Source: Alistipes sp. (GTDB lineage Bacteria > Bacteroidota > Bacteroidia > Bacteroidales > Rikenellaceae). Taken from it: a DNA stretch of 64,000 bases. The notes beneath the pieces were generated by a model, which saw only the letters and a list, made by a program, of their open reading frames with translations, did not search any database and was not told where the DNA came from. Where the stretch lies: contig JAFQFV010000035.1 in assembly GCA_017398555.1 (NCBI GenBank), forward strand, positions 1-64,000, written 5' to 3'. Positions 43,874-53,797 of the stretch are shown here, piece by piece; position 1 is the stretch's first letter, and every line of letters begins with the position of its first letter. Both the position numbers and the translations under genes were made by a program.

Positions 43874-45664
43874 ATGAAGAATATACGAAATTTTTGCATC
43901 ATTGCACATATTGACCACGGCAAAAGTACACTTGCCGATCGTCTGCTCGAGATGACCGACACCCTGAATCAGCGCGAAATGCAGAATCAGGTGCTTGACG
44001 ATATGGATTTGGAGCGTGAGAAGGGTATTACCATCAAGAGCCACGCAATCCAGATGGAGTACAAGGCGAAGGATGGTCAGACATACACACTCAACCTTAT
44101 TGACACTCCGGGACACGTCGATTTTTCGTATGAGGTTTCGCGCGCTATTGCCTCTTGCGAGGGCGCACTGCTTGTTGTAGATGCCACACAGGGCATTCAG
44201 GCGCAGACTATTTCGAACCTATATTTGGCATTAGGCAACGACCTTGAGATTATCCCCGTTCTGAATAAAATCGACATGGAGTCGGCTATGATTGACGAGG
44301 TTAAAGACCAGGTTGTCGATATGCTCGGCTGTGACCACGATGACATCCTCTGTGCATCGGGTAAGACCGGCGAGGGTGTTGATGGCGTTCTTGAGGCTAT
44401 CGTAAGCCGCATTCCTGCGCCTAAGGGCGATGAGAACGCCCCTCTACAGGCTCTTATTTTCGACTCTGTATTCAATCCATTCCGAGGTGTTATTGCATAC
44501 TTCCGCGTATTTAACGGTACCATCCACAAGGGCGAGCACGTTAAATTCTTCAACACCGGAAGTGAGTACGATGCCGATGAGGTTGGCGTGCTCAAACTCA
44601 AGATGGTGCCTCGCAAGGAGATTAAGGCCGGCGATGTAGGCTATATCTGTTCGGGCATCAAAAATTCAAAGGAGATTAAGGTTGGTGATACAATCACCTC
44701 TGTTGCAAACTCTTGTACTGAGGCTATTGCAGGTTTTGAGGATGTAAAACCTATGGTCTTTGCCGGTGTATATCCTGTCGAGGCTGACCAATACGAGGAT
44801 TTGCGCGCTTCGCTTGAGAAGTTACAGCTCAACGACGCCTCGCTCACTTTCGAGCCGGAGAGTTCACTTGCGCTCGGTTTCGGTTTCCGTTGCGGCTTCC
44901 TCGGTCTGCTACACATGGAGATTATTCAGGAGCGACTCTACCGCGAGTTTAACATGGATGTAATTACGACCGTTCCGAACGTATCGTACAGAATTACAAC
45001 CACTTCCGGCGATGAACTTGAGGTACACAACCCATCAGGACTGCCTGAGGTTACAAAGATTGCTAAGATTGAGGAGCCTTATATCCTTGCGCAGGTCATT
45101 ACCAAGACCGAGTTTTTGGGAAATGTTCTCAAGCTCTGCATCGACAAGCGTGGCGTGATGAAGAATCAGACATACATCACCACCGACCGCGTGGAGGTGA
45201 ACTTCGAGATGCCACTCTCTGAGATTGTCTTCGACTTCTACGACAAGCTCAAGAGTATCTCTAAGGGTTATGCCTCATTCGACTACCACCGCACAGGTTA
45301 TCAGGCAAGTAAGCTTGCTAAGCTCGATATTCTGCTCAATGGTGAGCCTGTGGATGCACTCTCATCACTCATCTATGCCGACCACGCCTACGACTTTGGT
45401 CGCAAGATGTGCGAGAAGCTCAAAGAGCTTATCCCGCGTCAGCAGTTTGATATCGCTATTCAGGCGGCTATCGGTAGCAAGATTATCGCCCGTGAGACTG
45501 TTAAGGCTGTGCGTAAGGATGTGACAGCGAAGTGTTACGGCGGTGATATCTCCCGTAAGCGTAAGCTGCTTGAGAAGCAGAAGGCTGGTAAGAAGCGTAT
45601 GCGCCAGATTGGTCAGGTACAGGTACCTCAATCGGCGTTCCTTGCGGTGCTTAAAATGGACTAA
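43874..45664 (+). CDS. lepA: Elongation factor 4
   Basis: Ribosome-associated GTPase EF4 of 596 residues. G1 is [10 protein letters not shown]3 is DTPGHVDF, G4 NKID. Domains II, III and V of the EF-G type follow, and the LepA-specific C-terminal domain ends with [20 protein letters not shown]. It acts on ribosomes during stress or assembly. A near-match to the -7 box (TATCTTCG) lies just before the start. Confidence 0.97.
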   Translation: MKNIRNFCIIAHIDHGKSTLADRLLEMTDTLNQREMQNQVLDDMDLEREKGITIKSHAIQMEYKAKDGQTYTLNLIDTPGHVDFSYEVSRAIASCEGALLVVDATQGIQAQTISNLYLALGNDLEIIPVLNKIDMESAMIDEVKDQVVDMLGCDHDDILCASGKTGEGVDGVLEAIVSRIPAPKGDENAPLQALIFDSVFNPFRGVIAYFRVFNGTIHKGEHVKFFNTGSEYDADEVGVLKLKMVPRKEIKAGDVGYICSGIKNSKEIKVGDTITSVANSCTEAIAGFEDVKPMVFAGVYPVEADQYEDLRASLEKLQLNDASLTFEPESSLALGFGFRCGFLGLLHMEIIQERLYREFNMDVITTVPNVSYRITTTSGDELEVHNPSGLPEVTKIAKIEEPYILAQVITKTEFLGNVLKLCIDKRGVMKNQTYITTDRVEVNFEMPLSEIVFDFYDKLKSISKGYASFDYHRTGYQASKLAKLDILLNGEPVDALSSLIYADHAYDFGRKMCEKLKELIPRQQFDIAIQAAIGSKIIARETVKAVRKDVTAKCYGGDISRKRKLLEKQKAGKKRMRQIGQVQVPQSAFLAVLKMD

Positions 45665-45700
45665 TACAATAGACTACAACACTTTACAATAAACAGAAAG

Positions 45701-47602
45701 ATGGCAAAAAGAACTATTATTGACCTATTTGAGGAGTCAGTTGCCAAGTATGGTGACAAGACATTCCTTTTGGAGAAGTTGGACAAGCAGTTTGAACCTA
45801 CTACGTATGCTGCAGTGAAGGAGGAGGCGCTGAAAATTGGTGCTGGTCTTGCAGCTTTGGGCGTTACACCAAAGCAGACAGTATCTATTCTTGCCGAGGG
45901 TTGCAATAATTGGATTATCTCAGAGCTCGGTCTGCTCTATGCTGGTGCTATTTCGGTACCTCTCTCTATTAAGTTGGAGGAGGCAAACGACCTGCTCTTC
46001 CGTCTGCGTCACGCTGATGTAACAACCATATTCGTATCGAAGTATCAGCTGCCGAAAATTCGTAAAATCAAGGATCAACTGCCACTCATCGAGCGCATTA
46101 TCGTCTTCCATAACGATGTAGAGCTTGAGGAGAAGGAGATGACTCTCGATGCAGTTAAGGAGCTTGGTGACAAGCACTTGGCAGAGCATCGTGACGAGTT
46201 CCTCGCTATCAGCGCGGCTCTTCAGAACGATGACTACGCGACTATCACCTACACTTCGGGTACTACTGCCGACCCTAAGGGTGTTGTGCTTACACACCGT
46301 AACTACACAGCAAATGTCGAGCAGGCTCTGACCCGTATCTCTATCCCTTCAACATACCGCACGTTGATTATCCTTCCGCTCGACCACTGCTTTGCACACG
46401 TCTGCGGTTTCTATATTATGATTGCGTGTGGTGCTGCTGTAGCAACTACACAGGTGGGCTCTACACCTATGCAGACCCTGCGAAATATCCCTACAAATAT
46501 CCGCGAAGTTAAGCCACACTTCTTGCTCTCTGTTCCTGCTCTTGCAAAGAACTTCCGCAAGAATATCGAGGGCTCTATTAAGAGCAAGGGCGCATTTACC
46601 GAGAAGCTCTTCAAGTTTGCCCTTAAGGTCTCTTATGAGTACAATCAGGACGGATACAGCAAGGGTCGCGGTTGGAGATTTATCCTCAAGCCACTTGTTG
46701 CGCTGTTTGACAAGATTCTCTACAGCAAGGTTCGCCAGGCATTTGGTGGCGAGTTGCAGTTCTTCGTTGGCGGCGGCGCACTGCTCGACTCTGAGCTTCA
46801 GCGCTTCTTCTACGCTGTAGGTATGCCGATGTATCAGGGTTATGGCCTTAGTGAGGCTACGCCTATCATCTCAACAAACTCTATCGGTAAGCACAATCAC
46901 CGCTTCGGCTCATCTGGTAAGCTTATCCAGCCTCTTGACATCAAGATTCTTGACGATGAGGGTCGTGAGCTGCCTGTAGGCGAGAAGGGCGAGATTGTCA
47001 TCAAGGGCGAGAACGTTATGGCAGGCTATTGGAAGAACCCTTCAGCTACAGCCGAGACCGTTAAGGATGGCTGGCTCTATACAGGCGATATGGGTTATAT
47101 GGCCGCTGATGGTTTCCTCTATGTTCTCGGTCGTTTCAAGAGCCTTCTGATTGCATCTGATGGCGAGAAGTATAGCCCGGAGGGTATGGAGGAGGCTATG
47201 GTGGATAAGTCACCATATATCGACCAGATTATGATTTATAACAACCAGAGCCCTTATACCATTGCTCTTCTTGTTCCAAATGGCGATGCTCTGAAGGCCG
47301 CTGTTACAGGCGCAGAGGATAAGGCAAAGGCGGCAGCCGATCTGTTGCACGCCGAGGTTGAGAAGTACCGCACAGGTGGCGTATTTGCAGACGAGTTCCC
47401 TGACCGCTGGCTCCCTGCAGCACTCGCTATCGTAGATGAGCACTTCACCGAGCAGAATGGCCTTGTAAATAGCACCATGAAGGTTGTCCGCAATAAGGTC
47501 GAGAGCTACTTCAAGGCTCGTATCGACCACGCATACACCGCCGAGGGCAAGATGCTCCACAACGAGCAGAATATCGCTTCACTCAAGAAGCTGGTAGAGT
47601 AA
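45701..47602 (+). CDS. Long-chain acyl-CoA synthetase (AMP-dependent ligase)
   Basis: A 633-residue adenylate-forming enzyme. P-loop motif YTSGTTADPKGVVLTH (about 185-200), GYGLSEATP in the acceptor region, and YTGDMGYMAADGFLYVLGR before the C-terminal lid. It resembles bacterial long-chain fatty acid:CoA ligases (FadD15-type). It activates fatty acids with ATP and CoA, probably for phospholipid use in a fermenter that lacks beta-oxidation. It is 36 bases after lepA. Confidence 0.88.
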   Translation: MAKRTIIDLFEESVAKYGDKTFLLEKLDKQFEPTTYAAVKEEALKIGAGLAALGVTPKQTVSILAEGCNNWIISELGLLYAGAISVPLSIKLEEANDLLFRLRHADVTTIFVSKYQLPKIRKIKDQLPLIERIIVFHNDVELEEKEMTLDAVKELGDKHLAEHRDEFLAISAALQNDDYATITYTSGTTADPKGVVLTHRNYTANVEQALTRISIPSTYRTLIILPLDHCFAHVCGFYIMIACGAAVATTQVGSTPMQTLRNIPTNIREVKPHFLLSVPALAKNFRKNIEGSIKSKGAFTEKLFKFALKVSYEYNQDGYSKGRGWRFILKPLVALFDKILYSKVRQAFGGELQFFVGGGALLDSELQRFFYAVGMPMYQGYGLSEATPIISTNSIGKHNHRFGSSGKLIQPLDIKILDDEGRELPVGEKGEIVIKGENVMAGYWKNPSATAETVKDGWLYTGDMGYMAADGFLYVLGRFKSLLIASDGEKYSPEGMEEAMVDKSPYIDQIMIYNNQSPYTIALLVPNGDALKAAVTGAEDKAKAAADLLHAEVEKYRTGGVFADEFPDRWLPAALAIVDEHFTEQNGLVNSTMKVVRNKVESYFKARIDHAYTAEGKMLHNEQNIASLKKLVE

Positions 47603-47607
47603 TAATA

Positions 47608-47625
47608 GGGGAGGAGAACCTCCCC
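47608..47625 (+). terminator. Hairpin between the ligase gene and tRNA-Gly
   Basis: GGGGAGG, loop AGAA, CCTCCCC. A perfect seven-base stem directly after the stop codon and five bases before the tRNA, but without a T-run. It could be a weak terminator or a processing site. Confidence 0.5.
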
Positions 47626-47629
47626 ACTT

Positions 47630-47701
47630 GCGGCAGTAGCTCAGTGGTAGAGCATCGGCTTCCCAAGCCGAGGGTCACGGGTTCGAATCCCGCTTGCCGC
47701 T
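47630..47701 (+). tRNA. tRNA-Gly (CCC)
   Basis: A 72-base cloverleaf: acceptor GCGGCAG/TTGCCGC (the last pair G-T), D arm GCTC/GAGC, anticodon stem TCGGC/GCCGA with loop TTCCCAA (anticodon CCC), and T arm with TTCGAAT. Discriminator T; CCA is not encoded. Its 3' end is duplicated downstream at 47819-47840. Confidence 0.95.
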
Positions 47702-47840
47702 CATGATTTAAGCAAACGATAACGACAGAGAAATTTCTTTAAGGAGGGTTACCTCAGTCGTGTATTCCCGTACCGTTACAACGACTACGGCACTCCTTCG
47801 GTGATGTTGCAAGCAACATTCGAATCCCGCTTGCCGCTCA
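47682..47840. repeat. tRNA-Gly 3'-end duplication (attachment-site-like)
   Basis: The 22 bases at 47682-47703, from the T loop through two bases past the discriminator, are repeated exactly at 47819-47840. The flanking bases differ at both ends, so the repeat is bounded. The 115 bases between (47704-47818) hold no gene. The tRNA terminator begins three bases after the second copy. This is the pattern left by a site-specific integrase at a tRNA 3' end, with the element now lost or reduced. Confidence 0.7.
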
Positions 47841-47842
47841 CG

Positions 47843-47872
47843 CAGACAGTTCTTCGGAGCTGTCTGTTTTTA
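47843..47872 (+). terminator. Terminator of tRNA-Gly
   Basis: CAGACAG/CTGTCTG stem extended by two pairs to a TTCG tetraloop, followed by TTTTTAT. It lies right behind the second copy of the tRNA 3' end. Confidence 0.9.
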
Positions 47873-47930
47873 TATTGTTACACAATATAACAGCACATCT
47901 ATTCGTTACTTTATTAACTTTTTGTCCGCT

Positions 47931-49121
47931 ATGAAAAATAATATTGGTTTTCTCATTATTGCTCTGTTCGCAATAGCCTGCAATCCTCATTCTGAGGAGC
48001 GTTTCTCTATTCAAGGAGAGATCTTCGGTTCTACTGATGGTGAGATGATTTGCCTATCGTACCCAATAAAGCGTGATGGCATTTGGTACAAACAGTGCGA
48101 TACGACATATATTAATGGTGGTCATTTTCGCTTTGATGGTATGGCTAATGGGGTTGTTCCCGCTGAATTGTCATTCCAAAACATGGACTTTGCGCAACTA
48201 TTTATAGAGCCTTCGGAGATGCAATTTAGTGCAGAGCGTAATAGTTTGTATAGCTATTCAATATCGGGATTGAGTATTGGTAACGAGCTCGATGAGTATC
48301 GCAGACTCTTTGCAGAGCACGACAAAGCGATATACGAAAAGAGCTATCAAGCATCCCGCAAGAATGAGCAGTGGCTGGCGGCCAATAATGACGGCGCTCC
48401 AAATACCAATGAACTATGGGCAGAGTTTTACAATTTGATATTAGAGCATCACGCCATAAGCGACAGATGGCCCGATATGGCGATTAAATATATTGATAGT
48501 CATCACGACCAAACCATCATTCCATATTTAATCGACAAGTTAATTCGTTTTAATTACGATATAACGACTATAGAATCATATATCAGCACACTTACGGAGA
48601 AACAAAGATATAGTCCTCTTGGCGAATTGATGCAGACTCGCTATAACGTCGCTAAACTAAATGGCGGTAAGATTGGCAGCCAAGCATTAGATTTTACACT
48701 AAGCTCCGCCGACAGCAAACAGATTACACTCTCAGAGTGTTACGCCAAAGGCTATGTGTTGCTTGATTTCTGGGCAAGTTGGTGTGTTCCGTGCATCAAC
48801 GAGATACCGAAAGCGCGAAAACTACACGAGAAATATGGCGACAAACTACAAATTCTCAGCATTTCGGTAGATAAAGATGAAGCCGATTGGCGTAATGCAG
48901 TTGAAAAACTACATCTTACTGATTGGTCGCAACTGATTATAGATTATCCGGATAATGCCGAGAATTATTACTTCACAGAGCAGGTAGATATATCTCTTGC
49001 TTACGGAGTAGAGCAGATACCGTGCTTTATCCTTATCGACAAAAACGGCACCATTGCCGGTCGCTGGTCGCACTTAACGTCTGATGCTATCAAGGAGATT
49101 GAGCAAAAAGTGTTAGAATAG
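47931..49121 (+). CDS. TlpA-like thiol-disulfide oxidoreductase lipoprotein
   Basis: A 396-residue protein with a lipobox-like IACN near residue 16. An N-terminal DUF4369-like beta domain (about 25-130) and a helical linker precede a thioredoxin domain whose active site is FWASWCVPCINEIP (about 280-294). The C-terminal IPCFILIDKNG holds the cis-proline. Such proteins reduce or isomerise envelope disulfides. ATG 47931 is chosen over the start nine bases upstream. Its 3' end overlaps a convergent gene remnant by nine bases. Confidence 0.87.
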   Translation: MKNNIGFLIIALFAIACNPHSEERFSIQGEIFGSTDGEMICLSYPIKRDGIWYKQCDTTYINGGHFRFDGMANGVVPAELSFQNMDFAQLFIEPSEMQFSAERNSLYSYSISGLSIGNELDEYRRLFAEHDKAIYEKSYQASRKNEQWLAANNDGAPNTNELWAEFYNLILEHHAISDRWPDMAIKYIDSHHDQTIIPYLIDKLIRFNYDITTIESYISTLTEKQRYSPLGELMQTRYNVAKLNGGKIGSQALDFTLSSADSKQITLSECYAKGYVLLDFWASWCVPCINEIPKARKLHEKYGDKLQILSISVDKDEADWRNAVEKLHLTDWSQLIIDYPDNAENYYFTEQVDISLAYGVEQIPCFILIDKNGTIAGRWSHLTSDAIKEIEQKVLE

Positions 49122-49397
49122 ACTACGAATAAACTCTGCCTGTTCGTTGGTCGCAATATTTAACAACTCAAATATCTTATCGTACTTTGTTGCCTCAAAC
49201 AATCGCAATACTTCACTCTCGCCACCTCGCTGTAGCGCATACTCTATTATAGCGGCCGCAACAACATTTGACAGTTGAACATCCTCTCTCAACGATATGT
49301 TAAGATAGTCTTTATTGTTAAAATCGACATTATGTTGTTCGATAAATTCCTTTGCGGCAGATTTAATCGTCTTGTTATCTCTGCAAGCATTGAGATA
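49113..49397 (-). pseudogene. 5'-truncated gene remnant
   Basis: On the reverse strand, 94 sense codons are open from just after a TAA (49398-49400) to a stop at 49113. The translation starts YLNACRDNKTIKSAAKEFIE and ends EQAEFIRSLF; it is helical, charged and well composed, as real protein is. It has no methionine codon and no credible start, so it looks like the C-terminal end of a lost gene, cut off at the promoter of the next gene. Family not recognised. Confidence 0.5.
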
Positions 49398-49420
49398 TTA
49401 CATCTTTGGCTAAAATTTTG

Positions 49421-49428
49421 TACTTTTG
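49421..49428 (+). promoter_or_regulatory. -7 box of the iron-sulfur flavoprotein gene
   Basis: TACTTTTG ends 19 bases before ATG 49448. A clear -33 box at the usual spacing is not seen. Confidence 0.4.
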
Positions 49429-49447
49429 TAGGTAAACAAATCGCAAT

Positions 49448-50065
49448 ATGAAGGTACTGATTATCAACGGTAGCCCGCGCAGGGGCGGGAATACAGCTAT
49501 TGCAACGGCAGAGATTGCAAAGAGACTCAATGAGGAGAATATTGAGGTTATCGAGTATCAAATCGGCACAAAAAGCATCCGCGGATGTACGGCGTGCAAC
49601 TATTGCCGTCTAAATGGGGTCTGCGTCTTTGATGACGATGTGAGAAAGTTAGCCGAGATTTTCGAGAGCGCTGATGGGGTAGTGGTCGCCTCGCCTGTCT
49701 ATTACGCCTCGGCAAATGGTTCGCTCATTGCGCTGCTCGATAGACTCTTCTACAGCACCTCCTTCAACAAGACAATGAAGGTCGGTGCCTCGGTCGCCGT
49801 AGCCCGCCGTGGTGGCTGTAGCGCAACATTCGACCAGCTGAATAAGTACTTCACCATATCGGGTATGCCCGTCGCCTCCAGCCAATATTGGAACTCCGTT
49901 CACGGACTGATGCCAGGCGATGCCGAGCAAGATGTCGAGGGGTTGCAAACTATGCGCACCCTCGCCCGCAATATGGCATTTTTGATAAAGTCCATCGCCC
50001 TTGGTCGCGCCAAATTCGGTCTGCCGGAAAAAGAGGCACCAATCGCCACACATTTTATCAGATAA
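49448..50065 (+). CDS. Iron-sulfur flavoprotein / NAD(P)H-dependent FMN reductase
   Basis: A 205-residue cytoplasmic flavodoxin-fold protein. INGSPRRGGNTA (6-17) is the FMN phosphate loop. GCTACNYCRLNGVC gives a CxxCxxCx5C cluster motif as in iron-sulfur flavoproteins of anaerobes. ASPVYYASANGSL contacts the flavin. It moves electrons between ferredoxin or NAD(P)H and small acceptors such as quinones or oxygen. A terminator follows directly. Confidence 0.87.
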   Translation: MKVLIINGSPRRGGNTAIATAEIAKRLNEENIEVIEYQIGTKSIRGCTACNYCRLNGVCVFDDDVRKLAEIFESADGVVVASPVYYASANGSLIALLDRLFYSTSFNKTMKVGASVAVARRGGCSATFDQLNKYFTISGMPVASSQYWNSVHGLMPGDAEQDVEGLQTMRTLARNMAFLIKSIALGRAKFGLPEKEAPIATHFIR

Positions 50066-50070
50066 AACAG

Positions 50071-50102
50071 AGGGGCTGACTAAAAACTTAGTCGCCCCTT
50101 TA
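50071..50102 (+). terminator. Terminator after the flavoprotein gene
   Basis: GGGGC and GACTAA pair with TTAGTC and GCCCC around an AAAC loop with one bulged T, then TTTAT. The reverse strand has an A-rich mirror, so it could also serve the convergent S1/P1 gene. Confidence 0.8.
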
Positions 50103-50131
50103 TATCAAAAAGAGTAAATGTCGCGCTACAG

Positions 50132-50905
50132 CTATCTATAAATCTCATTTAGCAGCCACGCAAGGCGGATACCACCGGCAAGGATGCGCTCCTCGATGCG
50201 CGGAGTGTAGTAGTTGAGATAGTAGTACCACAGCTTCGCATTCTTCGGTGAGGCGATATAGATATCCTTGGCAAGTGTATGGCTCTCCTCAAGCCACTCC
50301 TCTGCCGTTCCCGCAGCAAGTTGTGCCTTACGCTCGGCAGGACAGAACTTATCAAGCTGTTGCTGCCACTCGGTGTAACTCCAGCGGTGACAATCTTCGA
50401 TAAGGTTTGTATCCCACAGCGCGTGCAGCTTAATCTTCTCGCCGAAGTACTTGACAATCACTCTATTACCGCCCAAATCACTCAAGCGACCCGCGTGCAT
50501 TGGCGCGTGAACATCGCCAACAAGGTGTATCAAAAACTTAAGATTTACAGCCTCTTGCTCGGCAGTGAGCTTGCCACTTTTAAGCTTTGCCACAATCTCG
50601 TTAATCGCCGTAACTACATCGCCCTTCGGATTTTTGGTCATTGTGGCGTAGGTGTAGCCTTTATCGACATTAGCATAGTGCCAAGTCTTTGTATAGCGGT
50701 AGGCGTCCGAGTTGCTGGCGTTATCCATCCAATTGGCGTAATAGACTAACGAGTGACCACCGAGAATCTTCACCACCTTCTGATATACCGCAGGCTCAAG
50801 GTTACACTCGGCGATATATGCCACAGCATCGTGCCCCTTCTGACCCCAGCCAAAGGAGTTGAGAGTTGCAAGCAACGCACAGATAGTCAGAATTATACGC
50901 TTCAT
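50132..50905 (-). CDS. S1/P1-family nuclease
   Basis: Secreted zinc phosphodiesterase of 257 residues. Cleavage of the signal peptide after FG would leave the N-terminal Trp of WGQKGHDAVA as the first zinc ligand, the hallmark of S1/P1 nucleases. The others come from HLVGDVHAPMHAG and LHALWDTNLIED, with ANWMDN near 60. It cuts single-stranded DNA or RNA, or removes 3' phosphates, outside the cytoplasm. It lies ten bases downstream of rho on the same strand. Confidence 0.9.
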   Translation of the reverse strand: MKRIILTICALLATLNSFGWGQKGHDAVAYIAECNLEPAVYQKVVKILGGHSLVYYANWMDNASNSDAYRYTKTWHYANVDKGYTYATMTKNPKGDVVTAINEIVAKLKSGKLTAEQEAVNLKFLIHLVGDVHAPMHAGRLSDLGGNRVIVKYFGEKIKLHALWDTNLIEDCHRWSYTEWQQQLDKFCPAERKAQLAAGTAEEWLEESHTLAKDIYIASPKNAKLWYYYLNYYTPRIEERILAGGIRLAWLLNEIYR

Positions 50906-50915
50906 ACTACATCTT

Positions 50916-52508
50916 TTACTGATTCATAGTTGCCAAGAACTCGGCATTGCTTACAGTCATACCCATCTGCTTCTGCAAAAACTCCATAGCCTCGACAGTA
51001 GTCATATCGGAGAGGTACTTACGCAAAATCCAAGTGCGCTGCATAACCTCACGACTGAGCAGCATATCCTCACGGCGAGTACCAGATGCTATAACATCAA
51101 CAGCTGGGTAAACACGCTTATTCGCAAGGCGGCGGTCGAGTTGAAGCTCCATATTACCCGTACCCTTGAACTCCTCGAAGATAACCTCATCCATCTTCGA
51201 GCCTGTATCAATCAGAGCCGTTGCAATAATAGTCAGCGAGCCCTTCTCCTCAGTATTTCGAGCCGCACCGAAGAAGCGCTTTGGCTTATGGAGCGCATTT
51301 GCATCCACACCACCCGAGAGCACCTTACCCGATGCAGGCTGTACAGAGTTGTAGGCACGTGCAAGGCGTGTAATAGAGTCGAGCAGGATAACCACATCGT
51401 GTCCGCACTCAACCATACGCTTTGCCTTCTCCAGTACCATCTCGGCAACCTTTACGTGACGTGTTGCCTGCTCATCAAAGGTTGAAGCGACAACCTCTGC
51501 CTTGACGTGGCGCGCCATCTCGGTAACCTCCTCAGGTCGCTCATCGATAAGAAGGACAATCATATATACCTCAGGGTGGTTGTCGGCAATAGCATTGGCA
51601 ATGCTCTGCAACAGCATAGTCTTACCGGTCTTTGGCTGTGCAACAATCAGCGCACGCTGACCCTTACCAATAGGCGAGAAGAGATCTACAACTCGATTTG
51701 AGAGGTCATTATGGCCATTTCCCGTAAGGTTAAACTTCTCGTTAGGGAAGAGCGGTGTCAGATACTCAAACTGCACACGGTCACGCACAGCATTTGGCTC
51801 CAAACCGTTAATTTCAAGCACCTGCACCAGCGGGAAGTACTTCTCGCCCTCCTTCGGAGGACGGATAACACCCGTTACAGTATCGCCCGCCTTCAGACCA
51901 AAGAGCTTAATCTGCGATGGAGATACGTATATATCATCCGGCGAATTGAGATAGTTGTAATCGGCAGAACGAAGGAAGCCATAACCCTCCGGAATAAGCT
52001 CCAATACACCCTCGCCAATTACCTCGGCAGTAAAATCATCCTTGGTAATCTCCGGCTCGGCAGCAGGCTCTACAACTGGCTCTGTAGCGGTTTGAGCAAC
52101 CTCCGCAGCCTTAGCAGGCTCCTCTACAGCTACTTTTTCCACTATCTCTACCTTCTCCGCCTTTCTCGGACGACCTCGACGCTTTGCCTCAGGTTTTACC
52201 TCGGTCTTCTCTGCAACTTTTGGCTCTACAGCAGACTCCGCCACAACCTCCGTAGCCTCTGCCTCCGCCTCAATTACAACCTTCTCGGCTGCACGCGGAC
52301 GGCGACCACGACGCTTCGGCTGTGCCTGATTAGCAGCAGCCTCCGCTTGTGGCGCAGGCTCTGCTACAGGCTCCTCGGCATCACTGCCACCGGATATAAT
52401 CTTAATAAGTGTCCTTTTTGATAACTTGTCGCTGGCAATACCAAATGCCTTTGCAATCTCACGCAACTCTTTGAGAGTCTTACCCTCCAGGGTAGCCAAA
52501 TCTTCCAT
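50916..52508 (-). CDS. rho: Transcription termination factor Rho with long disordered insert
   Basis: Hexameric RNA helicase that ends transcription, 530 residues against about 420 in E. coli. The N-terminal Rho-N helical domain (about 1-35) has [14 protein letters not shown] low-complexity segment (about 45-155) rich in Ala, Glu, Val and Lys follows, with AT-hook-like PKRRGRRPR and AKRRGRPRK. The RNA-binding cold-shock domain begins near [20 protein letters not shown]. Walker A is AQPKTGKT, and the Q and R loops lie in the C-terminal ATPase. Rho of Bacteroides has a comparable disordered insert reported to drive condensates; the same role here is inference. Confidence 0.97.
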   Translation of the reverse strand: MEDLATLEGKTLKELREIAKAFGIASDKLSKRTLIKIISGGSDAEEPVAEPAPQAEAAANQAQPKRRGRRPRAAEKVVIEAEAEATEVVAESAVEPKVAEKTEVKPEAKRRGRPRKAEKVEIVEKVAVEEPAKAAEVAQTATEPVVEPAAEPEITKDDFTAEVIGEGVLELIPEGYGFLRSADYNYLNSPDDIYVSPSQIKLFGLKAGDTVTGVIRPPKEGEKYFPLVQVLEINGLEPNAVRDRVQFEYLTPLFPNEKFNLTGNGHNDLSNRVVDLFSPIGKGQRALIVAQPKTGKTMLLQSIANAIADNHPEVYMIVLLIDERPEEVTEMARHVKAEVVASTFDEQATRHVKVAEMVLEKAKRMVECGHDVVILLDSITRLARAYNSVQPASGKVLSGGVDANALHKPKRFFGAARNTEEKGSLTIIATALIDTGSKMDEVIFEEFKGTGNMELQLDRRLANKRVYPAVDVIASGTRREDMLLSREVMQRTWILRKYLSDMTTVEAMEFLQKQMGMTVSNAEFLATMNQ

Positions 52509-52647
52509 ATATAAAAATGTATTTGCTTCTGATTTGAAAACAGTCGGACGACTGCCTTAATGACACTGCAAAGATAGTACAAAATTGGGAAAAACAAAAG
52601 ATAGAGGGGCTAATTAATAGCCCCTCTACCTATTTATATACACTTTT

Positions 52648-53277
52648 TTACCAGCAGAAACCAACCTTTACGTAGAATGATGTGCCGTGGTAGCCGCCCT
52701 CGCTATCGGACTCAGAGTAAGAGCCGTCTGAAACTACCAACTTAACGCCCATCTGCTGGTGCTGCATACCGATACCGACATTAATCTTATCATTAAGCAG
52801 CTTCACGCCCGCACCGCAGTCGCAATAGAAGCCACCTATAAGCTTTGCCTTAATGCCAATACCATCGCTTGTAGCATTTACATTCTGGCCGCTATATGGG
52901 ATAACGCTACCACCAAAACTTGCTGAGATATAAGGAGTTACACCCTTAAGCGGATACATACCTTTAAGATTTACAAACAACGGCAGGGTAAGGGTATCCC
53001 ACTTCTCCTCCGGAATATCCTTATCAAGAGCGCCAAAGTAGCCCTGCAAACCCAATCCCGCACCTACAAATGCGTACTTTGTGATAGATACACCGTGAAT
53101 GGTCTCAACAAACGGACGATGAAGCGAAGATTTTGTAGCGGTATTCTCATACCTCATCTTACCACCCGCTGCATAGCCAACATTTACCTCGCCCGCATAC
53201 TTAATTACAGGTGATGCCGCAAAAGAGATTGATACTGCACAAATAGCAGCCACAAAGGTCAATAAAATCTTTTTCAT
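52648..53277 (-). CDS. Small outer-membrane beta-barrel protein
   Basis: A 209-residue protein with a signal peptide (about 1-20) and alternating strands ending in SFYVKVGFCW, a C-terminal aromatic of outer-membrane barrels. The plan fits the OMP_b-brl porin family (eight strands, OmpA/OmpX-like size). Function unknown. It stands alone behind rho. Confidence 0.75.
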   Translation of the reverse strand: MKKILLTFVAAICAVSISFAASPVIKYAGEVNVGYAAGGKMRYENTATKSSLHRPFVETIHGVSITKYAFVGAGLGLQGYFGALDKDIPEEKWDTLTLPLFVNLKGMYPLKGVTPYISASFGGSVIPYSGQNVNATSDGIGIKAKLIGGFYCDCGAGVKLLNDKINVGIGMQHQQMGVKLVVSDGSYSESDSEGGYHGTSFYVKVGFCW

Positions 53278-53650
53278 AATAGTTCTTTTATAATGTGTGT
53301 TTTACAATTCTGTACACTGATACCCTCAGTTCCACTACAAAATTAAATATTTTTTCTGATTATTGCAATATAAATATAGAGATTTTACACTATATTATTT
53401 TATTATAGCATTATAAATATTAGATACAGACTAAAATATACACAATCAGGGATCGAGCGACCGCAGCAGATTTGAGCAGAGCAAGGAAGGTTGTTGCAAT
53501 CGAAGATTGTCGGGGTTGATGAACGATGGGGCGAAAATTTATTTTCAGACACACTCGTTCAGCAAACACGATAATTTGCATAGCAAACAACAACCGACCG
53601 CAGACAACTCTGCCACACCGCCACAGGTTGAACGAGCACGGCGAGAGTAT
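53278..53650. other. Non-coding stretch between the barrel gene and tRNA-Leu
   Basis: The first 140 bases are very AT-rich and probably hold the barrel gene's promoter. From about 53440 the sequence is GC-richer; three open frames run across it, but all continue into the terminator or tRNA-Leu, so none is credible. Some of it may belong to an intergenic repeat family, which cannot be tested from one copy. Confidence 0.4.
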
Positions 53651-53686
53651 AAAACAAAGAAGGAGAACTTGTGTTCTCCTTCTTTG
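53651..53686 (-). terminator. Terminator of tRNA-Leu
   Basis: Perfect 14-bp stem CAAAGAAGGAGAAC/GTTCTCCTTCTTTG with a four-base loop, followed on the reverse strand by TTTTAT. It starts at the base next to the tRNA's 3' end. Confidence 0.93.
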
Positions 53687-53772
53687 TACTCGAAGCCGGG
53701 ATCGAACCGGCACGGACATTTCTGTCCACAGGATTTTAAGTCCGGCGTGTCTACCTATTCCACCATTCGAGC
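53687..53772 (-). tRNA. tRNA-Leu (TAA)
   Basis: An 86-base class II tRNA: acceptor GCTCGAA/TTCGAGT, D arm with TAGGTAGACAC, anticodon stem GGACT region with loop CTTAAAA (anticodon TAA), a long variable arm (TGGACA-TGTCC) and T arm GGTTCGATCCC. Discriminator A; CCA not encoded. Confidence 0.95.
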
Positions 53773-53797
53773 AACCGTTCTATTTTGCGGTGCAAAT

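Noticed and set aside
47704-47840. Second, degraded tRNA gene
   Set aside because: Only the T-arm and acceptor 3' half are repeated; no D or anticodon arm can be folded upstream, so an attachment-site duplication fits better.
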